NCBI RefSeq assembly: GCF_003367315.1
Contig: NZ_CP031415.1
Span: forward strand, 2,106,001-2,170,000
Origin: Saccharospirillum mangrovi
GTDB lineage: Bacteria > Pseudomonadota > Gammaproteobacteria > Pseudomonadales > Natronospirillaceae
Reading direction: 5' to 3'
Length of the DNA: 64,000 nt
In this document: in pieces, positions 26,201 through 35,521 of the stretch
How positions within the stretch are numbered: the first letter of the stretch is position 1
Layout of the letters: every line of letters begins with the position of its first letter
Translations under genes and position numbers: made by a program
Notes under the pieces: generated by a model
The model's database searches: none
What the model saw: only the letters and a program-made list of their open reading frames with translations
Told to the model about the DNA's origin: nothing

Positions 26201-27073
26201 ATGCTGAATTTATTCTTTAAGCGACAAAAGCACCACAGCAAAAACCATTGGCCAACGGAAAATGGCATCGTCTTTATCCACCATCAGCCAGCGATCTACA
26301 ACATTGGTGACGACCTTTGTTCGCCTCGACATTATTTCAACTTTGAAACAGACATAGACGGCTTAACAATCCTCGGAGGTGGTGCGTACAGCAACTATGG
26401 TTTGAAAACAGTACGTAAGGAAAAACTCAACCTTAATAGAACGATCTCCTGGGCCACCGGTGAATCCACCCCCAAAAAGGCGCTGCCTCATATAGCCAAA
26501 CTTCCCTATGCAGCCTGGGGCATTCGTGACAGAAGTCGTACTAGTGAAAGTAATTTCCTACCCTGCCCCTCGTGCCTAAACAGCTTTCTTGAATCACCTC
26601 CTGGAGATGAAGGTACTCTGCTGTTTCTAAACGCTGACCCCAGAGTCACGGACTCCAGTCTTAGTACGGAGTATCAATCAATTGCTTACCGTTATGGCTG
26701 GAAACTATTGTTCAACAACTGCTCAATAGCCGAGCTAACAGATGCATTGCAAACCAGTAAACGAGTAATCACCAACTCCTACCACGGCGCATACTGGTCG
26801 CTCTTATCAGGTCACAATCTTGTTTTACTTGGCTATTCCTCAAAATTCACAGGCCTTTTTGATAGTTTAAATTTAGACAGCGGGCATATTTCTATGATTA
26901 CAAAAGGGTCCGGCAAACAATTATTGCAGGCGATTAAAGGAGTTATTGAGGACGAAGGCATTCGACTAGTAGACCATAAACTCGTACTGAATGAGTTCAG
27001 GAAAATGAACATTGAGTTCGCAAAAACCTTATGCAGTAAAGGGTTGATCCATACCTTTCGGCTAAAAAGGTAG
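26201..27073 (+). CDS. Polysaccharide pyruvyltransferase-like protein
   Basis: A 290-residue protein with weak but recognisable pyruvyltransferase features: NIGDDL near residues 32-37 (Asn-x-Gly-Asp motif), LGGGAYSNYG near 58-67, and TNSYHGAYWSLLSG near 187-200, the counterpart of the Ser-x-x-HG motif. Family members transfer pyruvate from PEP to sugars, or in some cases act as glycosyltransferases. AGGGA lies 6 bases before the ATG. It is alone on the plus strand between two minus-strand groups. Base composition is more AT-rich than the backbone. The family is moderately sure; the substrate is unknown. Confidence 0.65.
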   Translation: MLNLFFKRQKHHSKNHWPTENGIVFIHHQPAIYNIGDDLCSPRHYFNFETDIDGLTILGGGAYSNYGLKTVRKEKLNLNRTISWATGESTPKKALPHIAKLPYAAWGIRDRSRTSESNFLPCPSCLNSFLESPPGDEGTLLFLNADPRVTDSSLSTEYQSIAYRYGWKLLFNNCSIAELTDALQTSKRVITNSYHGAYWSLLSGHNLVLLGYSSKFTGLFDSLNLDSGHISMITKGSGKQLLQAIKGVIEDEGIRLVDHKLVLNEFRKMNIEFAKTLCSKGLIHTFRLKR

Positions 27074-27252
27074 CTATCTATTTTTGAGATTTCAGCTGAG
27101 AAGGCGCAGAGGTAGTAGCTGTCAACTTAAAATCCGTCAACCACATTCTGCGATTAAACAATGGACATCCAGCTTATGGTAAGACCAAATATTATGCTCA
27201 ATGATGTCCGCTTCGTTCTTGACGAGAATCACCACGACCAAACGGAACAATG

Positions 27253-28371
27253 TCAATACCCTGCGACCCTCTTGCGTTGAATTTCAGTTAATCGATCAAC
27301 GACTGCTTTCAGATGCTCATTCGATGCTTCATGCCAATCGCCCGGGACTTGATAGTGCGCTGCCAAATATCCGAGAAACCCCATACGCAATGTTTCATCA
27401 GGTTGCCAAGTGGATAGATCAGCCATTGCAACTTTCAATTCGTCAAGAGTAGCCGCGGAGAGAGTCAGCCCCGGGAGATCGTAAAATGCCTGGCCAAGTA
27501 CAATTACCGGCACGCCCTGAATTAAAGCCTCCATGCCGACGGTTGAATTCAGAGTGATGACCGCACTACTTAACGGCAACAGTTCATTAATGCCGACATC
27601 AAAAACCACCTCAATATCGGCTTTTCGCAAACGGTCAAATAGTGACTTCTGGGGCGTGCTGCACTTTGGATGTGGCTTGACCAGCAACCGGTAACCCAGT
27701 GCTTCGCACTGAGGTTTGATTTTCAATAACACATCAACCATATCAGCCATGTTGCGTATCCATGGGGAATAGCGAACGACCTGACTATCGCTGTTAACCT
27801 GGAACGGAACCAAGATAATGGAACGTGTTTCAGCTGCAGTATTTTTCTGACATTTTGACAAGTAGGTTTTGCCAGCTTCGATATGGGCGGCATTAGTAAA
27901 ATAACTCACTTGCCGAGATACCGAATTACCGTAATTCACACCCTTTTCATCCAGCGTTGTAAAGCCTGGAAGCAAGCCGTTCTCCATATAGCAGACATTC
28001 ACTTTCTCGTCTTCGCAGGCAAGACACCACAGCCGTTGACGAAATTTCAAACCATTCCAGACCACGCTTTCTGTAATTTGGAACTGGCGTAACCAGCGAC
28101 GATATTTGGCATACAACCAAGTTGCGCGCAGCCAATGGGACCCACTCAACAACCAGACTGTGGGACGGCGAACACGGCCACCTCGTGCATTGGCCGACTT
28201 CACAATTTCCTGATTAATATCGAAGCTAACGCGGCGCCAAGACACGCACCTAGGCAAAAAGAACGAGGGTGATTTATACCAAAGTAAAAAACCGTCGTTT
28301 CCCATGACTGAAGCCAATTGCGCAAAGTATTGACGCTGCTTGTAGGAACAGGCAAACAGAGCAGTTTTCAT
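27253..28371 (-). CDS. Capsule-synthesis domain protein, KpsS/beta-Kdo transferase-like
   Basis: A 372-residue GT-B-like protein. The diagnostic segments are ENGLLPGFTTLDEKGVNYG near 129-147, VPFQVNSDSQVV near 187-198, LLVKPHPKC near 230-238 and LNSTVGMEALIQGVPVIVLG near 271-290. These fit the Capsule_synth (PF05159) family, whose KpsS and KpsC members add beta-Kdo to lipid or glycan. No other capsule export genes are present, so action on the LPS core is more likely than a group 2 capsule. The ATG at 28371 is chosen; a GTG precedes it directly. It probably forms a pair with the DUF115-like gene 52 bases upstream. Confidence 0.7.
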   Translation of the reverse strand: MKTALFACSYKQRQYFAQLASVMGNDGFLLWYKSPSFFLPRCVSWRRVSFDINQEIVKSANARGGRVRRPTVWLLSGSHWLRATWLYAKYRRWLRQFQITESVVWNGLKFRQRLWCLACEDEKVNVCYMENGLLPGFTTLDEKGVNYGNSVSRQVSYFTNAAHIEAGKTYLSKCQKNTAAETRSIILVPFQVNSDSQVVRYSPWIRNMADMVDVLLKIKPQCEALGYRLLVKPHPKCSTPQKSLFDRLRKADIEVVFDVGINELLPLSSAVITLNSTVGMEALIQGVPVIVLGQAFYDLPGLTLSAATLDELKVAMADLSTWQPDETLRMGFLGYLAAHYQVPGDWHEASNEHLKAVVDRLTEIQRKRVAGY

Positions 28372-28423
28372 CACTCTAAAGATCCATGGTTCACGTCTAT
28401 ACTCAACTTTATTGACATAGGTT

Positions 28424-29392
28424 TTATAGCAAATTTCTATTCGCCGCAGGCATCAAACAATCGTTAAATGGCAAAAGCTCTGTCGGCAGAATAGAAGTAT
28501 GTGAACAATTCTCGATCGACATTCCAAATTCATTAGCTGTTTTTACTGCCAATTCAAACGCCGGCAAGATCCTGTTTTGGTAGGCCTTGGCCAGCCCTGT
28601 CCAGGCTGCATTTTGAGCCGTCTCGTAAAAACGAGGTTGGTTCAAATTTGTCATATCAAAACCGACCAGGCAAAGCTGCTTGGCACGAACGTGAAATCCC
28701 ATCTGTACACCGCTATACATCACCGTACCGCAGCCAAAATGGCCGATACTCAGATCCAGACTCAGCATTAGCTGGCCATCGGTTCGATAAAACGGAGCAT
28801 CTGCTTCAGTCAAGATCCGCTTGGCTTCACCGTAATGGGAGTCAAACCCCTGCATAAAATACAACTTAAAACGCGAATACAACCCGGGGTCAACTTCACC
28901 TAACGCCTGAAGCGCTGGCCCAACCAGGCACAGCGGCGTCCCCGCCGGCAACTGCCGCAACATATCGGCACGCTCAAGAATGAATCTGGCATCCTCAACC
29001 ATGACGGCAAAAGGCTCGGGCACTACGCCGTTCAACACCAGACTGATGGCTCCATTGAGCAATACCGCCGGGCTCTGCGCCAATGGCGCCAGGTTTTGTT
29101 CCGCCATTGATGGACCGCTGCCCACACTGTAAAGGCGTTCGGGCTGTTGTGCGCGGAAGTCATTCCAATCGTGAGTTTGAGCTTGCCAGCGACCACGCCA
29201 GTATATGTCCCACACGCGCCCATTAGGTTTGAGCTTCAAATGGGGCAACAACCTAGCGTTGTGATGCATAGAGCGAGGATGAGTCAGACGATACCCCTGT
29301 CGTACCAATCGCCCCCAAGGAGTAGTTTGCCTGTAGCGCTTCTTAATAAGGGCATCCCCTATAATGGTAACCAAAGGTATATAGTATCCCAA
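28424..29392 (-). CDS. DUF115-like core polysaccharide protein
   Basis: Up to 322 residues. The Rossmann-like motif SVGSGPSMAEQ near residues 89-99 followed by LLNGAISLVLNG near 110-121, and later LCLVGFDMTN near 239-248, resemble DUF115 (MptE-like) and GT42-like proteins found in LPS and flagellin-glycan loci. No signal peptide is seen. The start is uncertain: the listed start is TTG and the next ATG is 41 codons in. It is encoded directly before the KpsS-like gene, so both may act on the same inner-core sugar. The molecular function is not known to me. Confidence 0.6.
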   Translation of the reverse strand: MGYYIPLVTIIGDALIKKRYRQTTPWGRLVRQGYRLTHPRSMHHNARLLPHLKLKPNGRVWDIYWRGRWQAQTHDWNDFRAQQPERLYSVGSGPSMAEQNLAPLAQSPAVLLNGAISLVLNGVVPEPFAVMVEDARFILERADMLRQLPAGTPLCLVGPALQALGEVDPGLYSRFKLYFMQGFDSHYGEAKRILTEADAPFYRTDGQLMLSLDLSIGHFGCGTVMYSGVQMGFHVRAKQLCLVGFDMTNLNQPRFYETAQNAAWTGLAKAYQNRILPAFELAVKTANEFGMSIENCSHTSILPTELLPFNDCLMPAANRNLL

Positions 29393-29526
29393 AACCCAAT
29401 AGGGCTATGCAATCGCCCCAACCAATACCCATTGGCATAGAGCCGACACTTGGTTAATCTAATCCGCCACCAGAGACTCCAAATCCATAGCTCGAACGCT
29501 CCAGCGCCAAACCAGAGAATAGCAAA

Positions 29527-30660
29527 ATGCCTCGTGCCTTAATTTTCAGAAAAGAACTGCTTCCATACACGGAGACATTTATCGCAGAACAGGCGCATCA
29601 TCTGCCAAACTGGGAACCGGTTTTCATCGGCTTCAAAAGAAATTCAGCTGGCTATAGACTAATAAAGGACAAAGCGGTATCTAACAAGCCATACCACATC
29701 TCGATTGAAAGCGACTACAGCACACTGCCAAAAATTACCTCAGGGCTACATAAAAAATTTGGCATCTTAAACAAAAGATGGCTCAATAATTTGAGCGATT
29801 TTTCTCCTAGTATTATTCACGCTCATTTTGGCTCCAACGCCATGAATTGCATTCCCCTGAGCCGGGCTCTTGGCATTCCTCTAATTACCACTTTCCATGG
29901 TAACGATATAACCCAGAATACACCCAGAAACTACTACCGAAAGAATCGGAATCTGGTATTTGAAAACTCAATAAAAGTAATCGCTGTATCAAACTTCATT
30001 AGAGATGAATTGCTTAAAAAAGGCTGCCCCGAAGATAAAATCATCCAACACTACATTGGAATTAACACCAATGTTTTCACTCCGCCAGAAACAGCACCAA
30101 CAAAAAACAAAATTGTATTTGTTGGGCGGCTTGTAGAAAAAAAAGGATGCGAATACCTGATACAAGCGATGCAACAGCTAGCGCAAAAAAACAGCCAAGT
30201 AACACTATCTATTATTGGAGATGGCCCACTCAAAGAGCACTTACAGAAGCTTGCGGCGTCTAAACCTTGCAATGTGAATTTTTTAGGCAGAATGACACCG
30301 GATCAACTTGCGTTAGAAGTAAAGATGTCGCAGTTGCTGTGCGCCCCCTCAATAACTGCTACCAATGGCGACCAAGAAGGCCTCCCTATGAGCATCCTGG
30401 AGGCACTAGCGTCCGGCGTCCCCGTCGTTAGCTCATACAGTGCCGGCATCTCAGAAGCTATTGACGATGGTTCAAATGGCTATCTAACTCATGAGCGCGA
30501 TGTCGATACTCTAGCTGAGAAAATACAAGCAATCTGCTCAAACCCTGACTTACGCCACCAGATGTCGGCCAGTGCTCGAAAAACAGCACAAACAAGATTT
30601 GATCTCGATAAACAGTCCACATTGTTGGAAGAGATCTATGTGAATGCCATCTCAAGTTAA
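29527..30660 (+). CDS. GT4 family glycosyltransferase
   Basis: A 377-residue GT-B glycosyltransferase. The acceptor domain shows ELLPYTETFIAEQ near 10-22 and HAHFGSNAMN near 98-107; the donor domain shows IVFVGRLVEKKGCEYLIQAM near 195-214, IIGDGPLKEHL near 230-240 and QEGLPMSILEALASGVPVV near 283-301, where the first Glu of the E-x7-E motif binds the nucleotide sugar. It adds a sugar to the LPS core or O-unit. It lies upstream of the O-antigen ligase gene in the same direction. Sugar specificity cannot be read from the sequence. Confidence 0.85.
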   Translation: MPRALIFRKELLPYTETFIAEQAHHLPNWEPVFIGFKRNSAGYRLIKDKAVSNKPYHISIESDYSTLPKITSGLHKKFGILNKRWLNNLSDFSPSIIHAHFGSNAMNCIPLSRALGIPLITTFHGNDITQNTPRNYYRKNRNLVFENSIKVIAVSNFIRDELLKKGCPEDKIIQHYIGINTNVFTPPETAPTKNKIVFVGRLVEKKGCEYLIQAMQQLAQKNSQVTLSIIGDGPLKEHLQKLAASKPCNVNFLGRMTPDQLALEVKMSQLLCAPSITATNGDQEGLPMSILEALASGVPVVSSYSAGISEAIDDGSNGYLTHERDVDTLAEKIQAICSNPDLRHQMSASARKTAQTRFDLDKQSTLLEEIYVNAISS

Positions 30661-30774
30661 GAAGTACTTGTACGACACTAAAAATTCATTAACGCTTCTG
30701 GAGGCATCACCCGTGCTAAGCTTACTCTACAATAACTCTTCTAATTTTGTATGCTTTGAATAGGCCCAACAACA

Positions 30775-32100
30775 TTGAACTTAATACTCTCCAGATCTTT
30801 CCCGAGCACCTATAACCGTGGCCCTAGCTTGTTAGTCTGGCTTAGCTTAGCGGCAGTATTTCTAACGGCCATCATGAAACTTTCAAGCGCCACCTCCTTG
30901 AACCGAGTACCCGAATTCTTAGCATTTATTGCGTTTATAGGCGTCTTGTTTTTTCGCCCTATGTTAAGGCGTGAACCCATGGTCCTTCTGATGGGTATTG
31001 CCATCATTCTGCCGGTACTGCTTTTCGGTATAAATTACCTGCGCAACCCGGAAGAAGCTTTAGCATTTAAGGCCATGGGACAACTACCAAGGCTATTTTT
31101 ATTTGTATGTTTTGGCTGGTGGTTGGGTGGCAAAGAGCGCAACTGGATGTTTTTCTTGATTTTGGCATTTAGTGGACTGTTGCTTGCCACTGCGCTTGAT
31201 CCAGATCTGAAACGACACATCATTCAACTTTTCAAGGGTCGCAGAGTCGATTTCAACATTCTGAATGAGCAGCATGTTGCCTTATTTTATTCAATTGCAT
31301 TTATTGGCTTGCTGGCTTTCAGCCACAGAGCGTTTCGGATTAGCCGAAGGTCTTTACGATGGGTCGTATTCGTACTTTGCCTATTCGCAATGGTGATTTG
31401 CGTAGTGGCCATACTAGGCACCCAAACGCGAGCAGCCTGGCTGGGCTTGGGAGTTTGCCTTCTCGTCTGGATAGTTCATGGTACCCTTTATCTGTTTAGA
31501 CAACGTCACCAGGGCCCTATCATCTGGATAGCTACATTGGTTATTGTATTGGCTAGTAGCAGCATCTTCCTTTTCAAAGATAGCATCAGCCACCGCCTAG
31601 CATCCGAATCAAAAACACTTAACGCCCTGGCCAATGGCGATTTTGATAACGTGCCCTATACCAGCATTGGCATTCGCATTAATACCTGGATTGAAGCCAT
31701 ACCATGGATAATGGAACGCCCACTAACCGGCTGGGGTGGCAACGTTCGCAGCACGGTAATAGACACCTCAGACCGCCTACCGAAACAGGTAAAAGCACGC
31801 TTCGGCCATTTCCACAATGTATATATAGAGTTCACCCTGGCCTACGGCCTACTTGGGCTAGCCGTCGCCCTAGCGCCATTTTTCTGGTGCATAAGCACTG
31901 GCTGGCGCTACTTGCACGATGGCAAATTGCCATTAGACTTGCTGGCCTTTACTGCTTACGGGAGTCTGCTATTAGCCGTCATGAGCACATTCGAGTCTTA
32001 CCTGTTCTTCTGGAGTGGCGCGTATGTAATGACGGTTTTGCTTACCCCCATATACAGCCATTTATTAGGCTGCAGACAACCCACAGCCAGCAACCCTTAG
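30775..32100 (+). CDS. waaL: O-antigen ligase family protein
   Basis: A 441-residue polytopic protein with about 11-12 membrane spans and a large loop near residues 265-350. The conserved GTQTRAAWLGLGVC near 218-231 and GHFHNVYIEFTLAYGLLGLA near 344-363 are typical of the WaaL/Wzy_C (PF04932) family; the His of the loop is the ligase catalytic candidate. It likely joins undecaprenyl-linked O-antigen to lipid A-core in the periplasm. A separate Wzy-like polymerase at 36.8 kb supports the ligase role here. The start is a TTG at 30775; the exact start is uncertain. Confidence 0.75.
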   Translation: MNLILSRSFPSTYNRGPSLLVWLSLAAVFLTAIMKLSSATSLNRVPEFLAFIAFIGVLFFRPMLRREPMVLLMGIAIILPVLLFGINYLRNPEEALAFKAMGQLPRLFLFVCFGWWLGGKERNWMFFLILAFSGLLLATALDPDLKRHIIQLFKGRRVDFNILNEQHVALFYSIAFIGLLAFSHRAFRISRRSLRWVVFVLCLFAMVICVVAILGTQTRAAWLGLGVCLLVWIVHGTLYLFRQRHQGPIIWIATLVIVLASSSIFLFKDSISHRLASESKTLNALANGDFDNVPYTSIGIRINTWIEAIPWIMERPLTGWGGNVRSTVIDTSDRLPKQVKARFGHFHNVYIEFTLAYGLLGLAVALAPFFWCISTGWRYLHDGKLPLDLLAFTAYGSLLLAVMSTFESYLFFWSGAYVMTVLLTPIYSHLLGCRQPTASNP

Positions 32101-32162
32101 GTTCGGCTGGCTAGAGTGATAAGCTATACCTTCGTCAACCAATAGGAACAGCATCCAAGCCA

Positions 32163-33290
32163 ATGGCAGCGCAAGGTACCATCATAGAATTGCCGGGCCT
32201 GATCTTGCCCGAAGAATCTTCTATCCGCCGTCAACATGTTCGCAAGCCTAATCGTTGGACCGAGCACTACATAGAACGCTACGACAGCACCACCTTCCTG
32301 TATGACTGCTTTTATCAACCGGAAAAAGGTTGTTATGTAGTCACTGCGCCACGTTTTCTGAACCTTTGGCCTTACTTGAAAAATCACCTTTACGCCAACG
32401 GACAGCGCTTTAAAGGTCGCATCAAACGTTTTACCTGGCAGCGCTGTGAGCAAGCTGAAATCTACGCCCCTGCCGAATCCCACCTAACAATTATGGCTGA
32501 CGACTTCACCGACGCCCTGCCTGTTCGGCAAACCGAGCAGGACCGCTTCGCAGGCCTGAACGTGGCTATGGCCATGAACAAGAACAATAAGTTGGAATGG
32601 ATACGGGACTGGGCGCTTTACCACGCTCACAACCACGGCTTAGAAGGCGTCTGCTTGTTTGACAACGGCTCCACCGATTACAGCCGCGAAGACCTATTAC
32701 AAACCCTTCAGACTGTTCCAGGCATAAAACAAGCAGTCGTCATTCACGCGCCCTTTCCCTATGGCCCAGTCAATAAAAGCAAAAAGCTGGAGATAAGCCC
32801 ACGCTTCTTACAGACATCCATGTTTAACATTGCCAGGCGTGACCTATTCAATAAAGCCAGGGCCATACTCAATGTCGATATAGACGAACTCGTTGTTCTA
32901 AATAAAGAAACCAGTGTATTTGATGCTGCAGTAAACTCTCGGTTAGGGGCTGTATCATTTCGAGAACTTAGGGTTCATCCCAACAAAGATGACGCTACAG
33001 CGGCCAGTCACCGTAGTCACGCCATGGTTAAGAAAGACGCCAAGCCAGGTAACACTAAATGGTGTGTAAAGGGAAGCGGCTTCATGAACCACTTTGGTTG
33101 GGCAGTTCATCGCTTTGGTGGCGGCTTCTTTCTGCTTACAGAAACAAAATCCTTCACCTATTTGCACTGCCATTCGGCTACGACCAACTGGAAAAACCGA
33201 ATTCGGAAACAAGAAAACTTAGAGGAAAGTAAGTTTGCAAAAGCCGCATTGAGTAGGTTTCCAGGCTTAGAGCAAACCGATAAGCAATAA
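32163..33290 (+). CDS. GT2-like glycosyltransferase (PF13704 type)
   Basis: A 375-residue protein. The N-terminal 120 residues are of unknown fold; then follow MNKNNKLEWIRDWALYHAH near 138-156, GVCLFDNGSTDYSRED near 161-176 and ILNVDIDELVVLN near 238-250, where D-x-D binds the metal and nucleotide sugar. These are features of the Glyco_tranf_2_4 group, also seen in GT92-like proteins. The C-terminal part contains YLHCHSATTNWKN near 337-349. Located between the ligase and the initiating transferase genes, it probably acts in core or O-unit assembly. Confidence 0.7.
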   Translation: MAAQGTIIELPGLILPEESSIRRQHVRKPNRWTEHYIERYDSTTFLYDCFYQPEKGCYVVTAPRFLNLWPYLKNHLYANGQRFKGRIKRFTWQRCEQAEIYAPAESHLTIMADDFTDALPVRQTEQDRFAGLNVAMAMNKNNKLEWIRDWALYHAHNHGLEGVCLFDNGSTDYSREDLLQTLQTVPGIKQAVVIHAPFPYGPVNKSKKLEISPRFLQTSMFNIARRDLFNKARAILNVDIDELVVLNKETSVFDAAVNSRLGAVSFRELRVHPNKDDATAASHRSHAMVKKDAKPGNTKWCVKGSGFMNHFGWAVHRFGGGFFLLTETKSFTYLHCHSATTNWKNRIRKQENLEESKFAKAALSRFPGLEQTDKQ

Positions 33291-33407
33291 GCAGAACTCC
33301 GAATAAGACTTTGAATTTCAAACTTTAGAAGACACTGGCGACTCCGGATACTTTACCAAGGCCGAAGAAGTCAGCAGAATTACGACCCAACCAGTTATCT
33401 TCCGTTG

Positions 33408-34712
33408 ATGGAACAACACAGGCAAAGGCAACGACTCATGGTCTCAGAACTCAACAAACGCCACTCTCGTTGGTATGAACAATTAGTCTTCAGCCTTATT
33501 TTTCAGTTGATAGCTGGCTGGTTAGTGGTGGCATACCTACCGGCCGTGGTGTTATGGGACGCACTCTATTGGAGTGACTTGAGCATTACTGAACGCAATT
33601 CTTTGATCGGAGTTAGCATTGTCATTGTGTTTAGCATCGTGACTTTAAGAAAAATTTTCCGCTATCCTGGCACCATCACAGCCGCTTATATTTTGCCCAC
33701 ACTGATCGGTTTATACGCACTGCTGTTTTTTATTTTAGTGATAGGCCGAATCGATTATGCACGGTCTCTACTTCTAACCAGCGGCAGTATACTTGTTATA
33801 CTTTGTTTCTTTGGTCAGCGATTAGCAAATAAGCATGCCCGCCAAAAATTAGCAGTCGTTCCAATGGGCAGGACCAGCCAATTGCATGACTTCAAGAACG
33901 CTAGCTTTCATCAGCTAACCCAGCCGGCCTTAGGCAATACACGCTATAACGGTGTGATCGCAGACCTTCATGCCAATCTGCCAGCCGAATGGCAGTTATT
34001 TCTCGCCCAATGCACTCTCGCACGCATTCCTGTATATCACTACAAACAGATCATGGAATCACTGACAGGCAAAGTAAAACTGGATCACCTATCGGAAAAC
34101 CAGTTTGGGATGCTTACTCCCAATCCTTACTATGAAGGATTAAAACGTTTTATTGACTTAGTGGCTGTATTTATTACCGCTCCAATTATAATTCCAATCA
34201 CCCTGCTAACCGCCATTGCCATTCGAATTGAATCCACCGGCTCTGCACTTTTTACACAAGAGCGTGTCGGTCAAGGCGGAAGGACATTTCGAATCTACAA
34301 ACTGCGCAGCATGGTGAAAGATTCAGAAAAAGACGGCGCTCAATTTGCCCAGGAAGGTGACATGCGAGTCACCCGAATCGGCGCCGTTATCCGCAAGTTG
34401 CGTATAGACGAGCTACCGCAGTTTTGGAATATTCTAAAGGGCGATATGAGCTTAATAGGCCCACGCCCAGAGCAAGAGGCTTTTGTTTTAGAATTTGAGA
34501 AGAGTATTCCTTTTTATTCGTATCGGCACGTTGTAAAACCTGGCATTACTGGTTGGGCTCAAGTTCGTCATGGATACGCTGCAAATGCCGATGATACGCA
34601 GGAAAAAATCGAACACGACTTTTACTATATTAAAAATTATTCACTATGGCTGGATATCCAAATCGTTATAGATACCATACGGACTGTACTTACAGGGTTT
34701 GGCGCTCGCTAA
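33408..34712 (+). CDS. Polyprenyl-phosphate hexose-1-phosphate transferase (initiating enzyme)
   Basis: A 434-residue WbaP/WcaJ-type PHPT. Four N-terminal spans lie within about 20-150, a middle domain covers 150-240, and the catalytic C-terminal domain begins GLKRFIDLVAVF near 245. Catalytic features are RVGQGGRTFRIYKLRSM near 286-302, the Asp-Glu pair in RIDELPQFWNILKGDMSLIG near 331-350 and GPRPEQE directly after. It transfers a hexose-1-phosphate (Gal, Glc or similar) to undecaprenyl phosphate, starting O-unit assembly. ATG 33408 is used; a TTG precedes it. Its stop is only 2 bases from the end of the convergent glycosyltransferase gene. Confidence 0.85.
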   Translation: MEQHRQRQRLMVSELNKRHSRWYEQLVFSLIFQLIAGWLVVAYLPAVVLWDALYWSDLSITERNSLIGVSIVIVFSIVTLRKIFRYPGTITAAYILPTLIGLYALLFFILVIGRIDYARSLLLTSGSILVILCFFGQRLANKHARQKLAVVPMGRTSQLHDFKNASFHQLTQPALGNTRYNGVIADLHANLPAEWQLFLAQCTLARIPVYHYKQIMESLTGKVKLDHLSENQFGMLTPNPYYEGLKRFIDLVAVFITAPIIIPITLLTAIAIRIESTGSALFTQERVGQGGRTFRIYKLRSMVKDSEKDGAQFAQEGDMRVTRIGAVIRKLRIDELPQFWNILKGDMSLIGPRPEQEAFVLEFEKSIPFYSYRHVVKPGITGWAQVRHGYAANADDTQEKIEHDFYYIKNYSLWLDIQIVIDTIRTVLTGFGAR

Positions 34713-34714
34713 GA

Positions 34715-35521
34715 TCAGCGAAATTTTCGGTACATCCATGCTTTGAAAGTATTTGGTGAGAGTCTTAGTGCGGACCTCACCAAAAAATTAAACATAAAAA
34801 GACTAAACCCAATGAAGCCGATGCGCCTCTGGAATCTCAATAAACGAAATTCGGCCAATAAATATTGCGAACCCCGACGTTGCATCATACCGCGCCCTGC
34901 TCTCATCTTGACCAAACAAGCGTCTATATTTGCAATGGAATAGCTATTCACCAGAAGCATAGACCACAATGCATAATCCTGTGCTTTACGCAATTCAGGG
35001 TACCCACCAACACCTTGAACAACAGACTTACGAAACATCACGGCCGGATGGCTCAAAGGACACCGTCGCTTTGCATATTCGAATAGTTCACTTGATTCAG
35101 TTGGTAACTTTCGAACCGATATCCGACGTTCAAAACTTTCATCCCATTCTTCAACAAGACCACTTGATGCAGCAATTTCAGGGCTTTGTTTCATAAAAGC
35201 ATATTGAAGTTCAAAGCGGTCGGGCACTGCCCGATCGTCAGTATCCATCCGCGCAACTAGATCATAACTACACTTTTCCATACCCGCATTCAATGCAGCG
35301 CCCAAGCCTTTATTTTCTTTTAATGAAACTAAAGTCAATATATCACCCAAACGTTCCGACCAGCCTCCAATGACGGAATCTAGCTCTCGGGTTAAAGGGC
35401 CATCCTTCACAATAACAATCTGCGATGGTTTCTGAGTCTGATCATCCCAAACACTTCGTATCGCTTCATCCAGAAAGCTGGGTGATTCTGACTGATATAC
35501 AGACATCAATACTGAAAACAT
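34715..35521 (-). CDS. GT2 family glycosyltransferase
   Basis: A 268-residue GT-A enzyme. FSVLMSVYQSESPSFLDEAI at the start, IVIVKDGPLT near 35-44, LKENKGLGAALNAGMEKC near 67-84 and the metal-binding DTDD in ARMDTDDRAVPDRFE near 90-104 place it with small O-antigen GT2 enzymes; a C-terminal hydrophobic stretch (near 230-250) may attach it to the membrane. Its ATG overlaps the stop of the beta-propeller gene (TAATG). It is the last gene of the minus-strand operon and converges with the PHPT gene. Confidence 0.85.
   Translation of the reverse strand: MFSVLMSVYQSESPSFLDEAIRSVWDDQTQKPSQIVIVKDGPLTRELDSVIGGWSERLGDILTLVSLKENKGLGAALNAGMEKCSYDLVARMDTDDRAVPDRFELQYAFMKQSPEIAASSGLVEEWDESFERRISVRKLPTESSELFEYAKRRCPLSHPAVMFRKSVVQGVGGYPELRKAQDYALWSMLLVNSYSIANIDACLVKMRAGRGMMQRRGSQYLLAEFRLLRFQRRIGFIGFSLFMFNFLVRSALRLSPNTFKAWMYRKFR

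Noticed and set aside
27201-27452. An 83-codon plus-strand frame near 27.3 kb
   Set aside because: Most of it is antisense to the 3' end of the KpsS-like gene, with no recognisable product.
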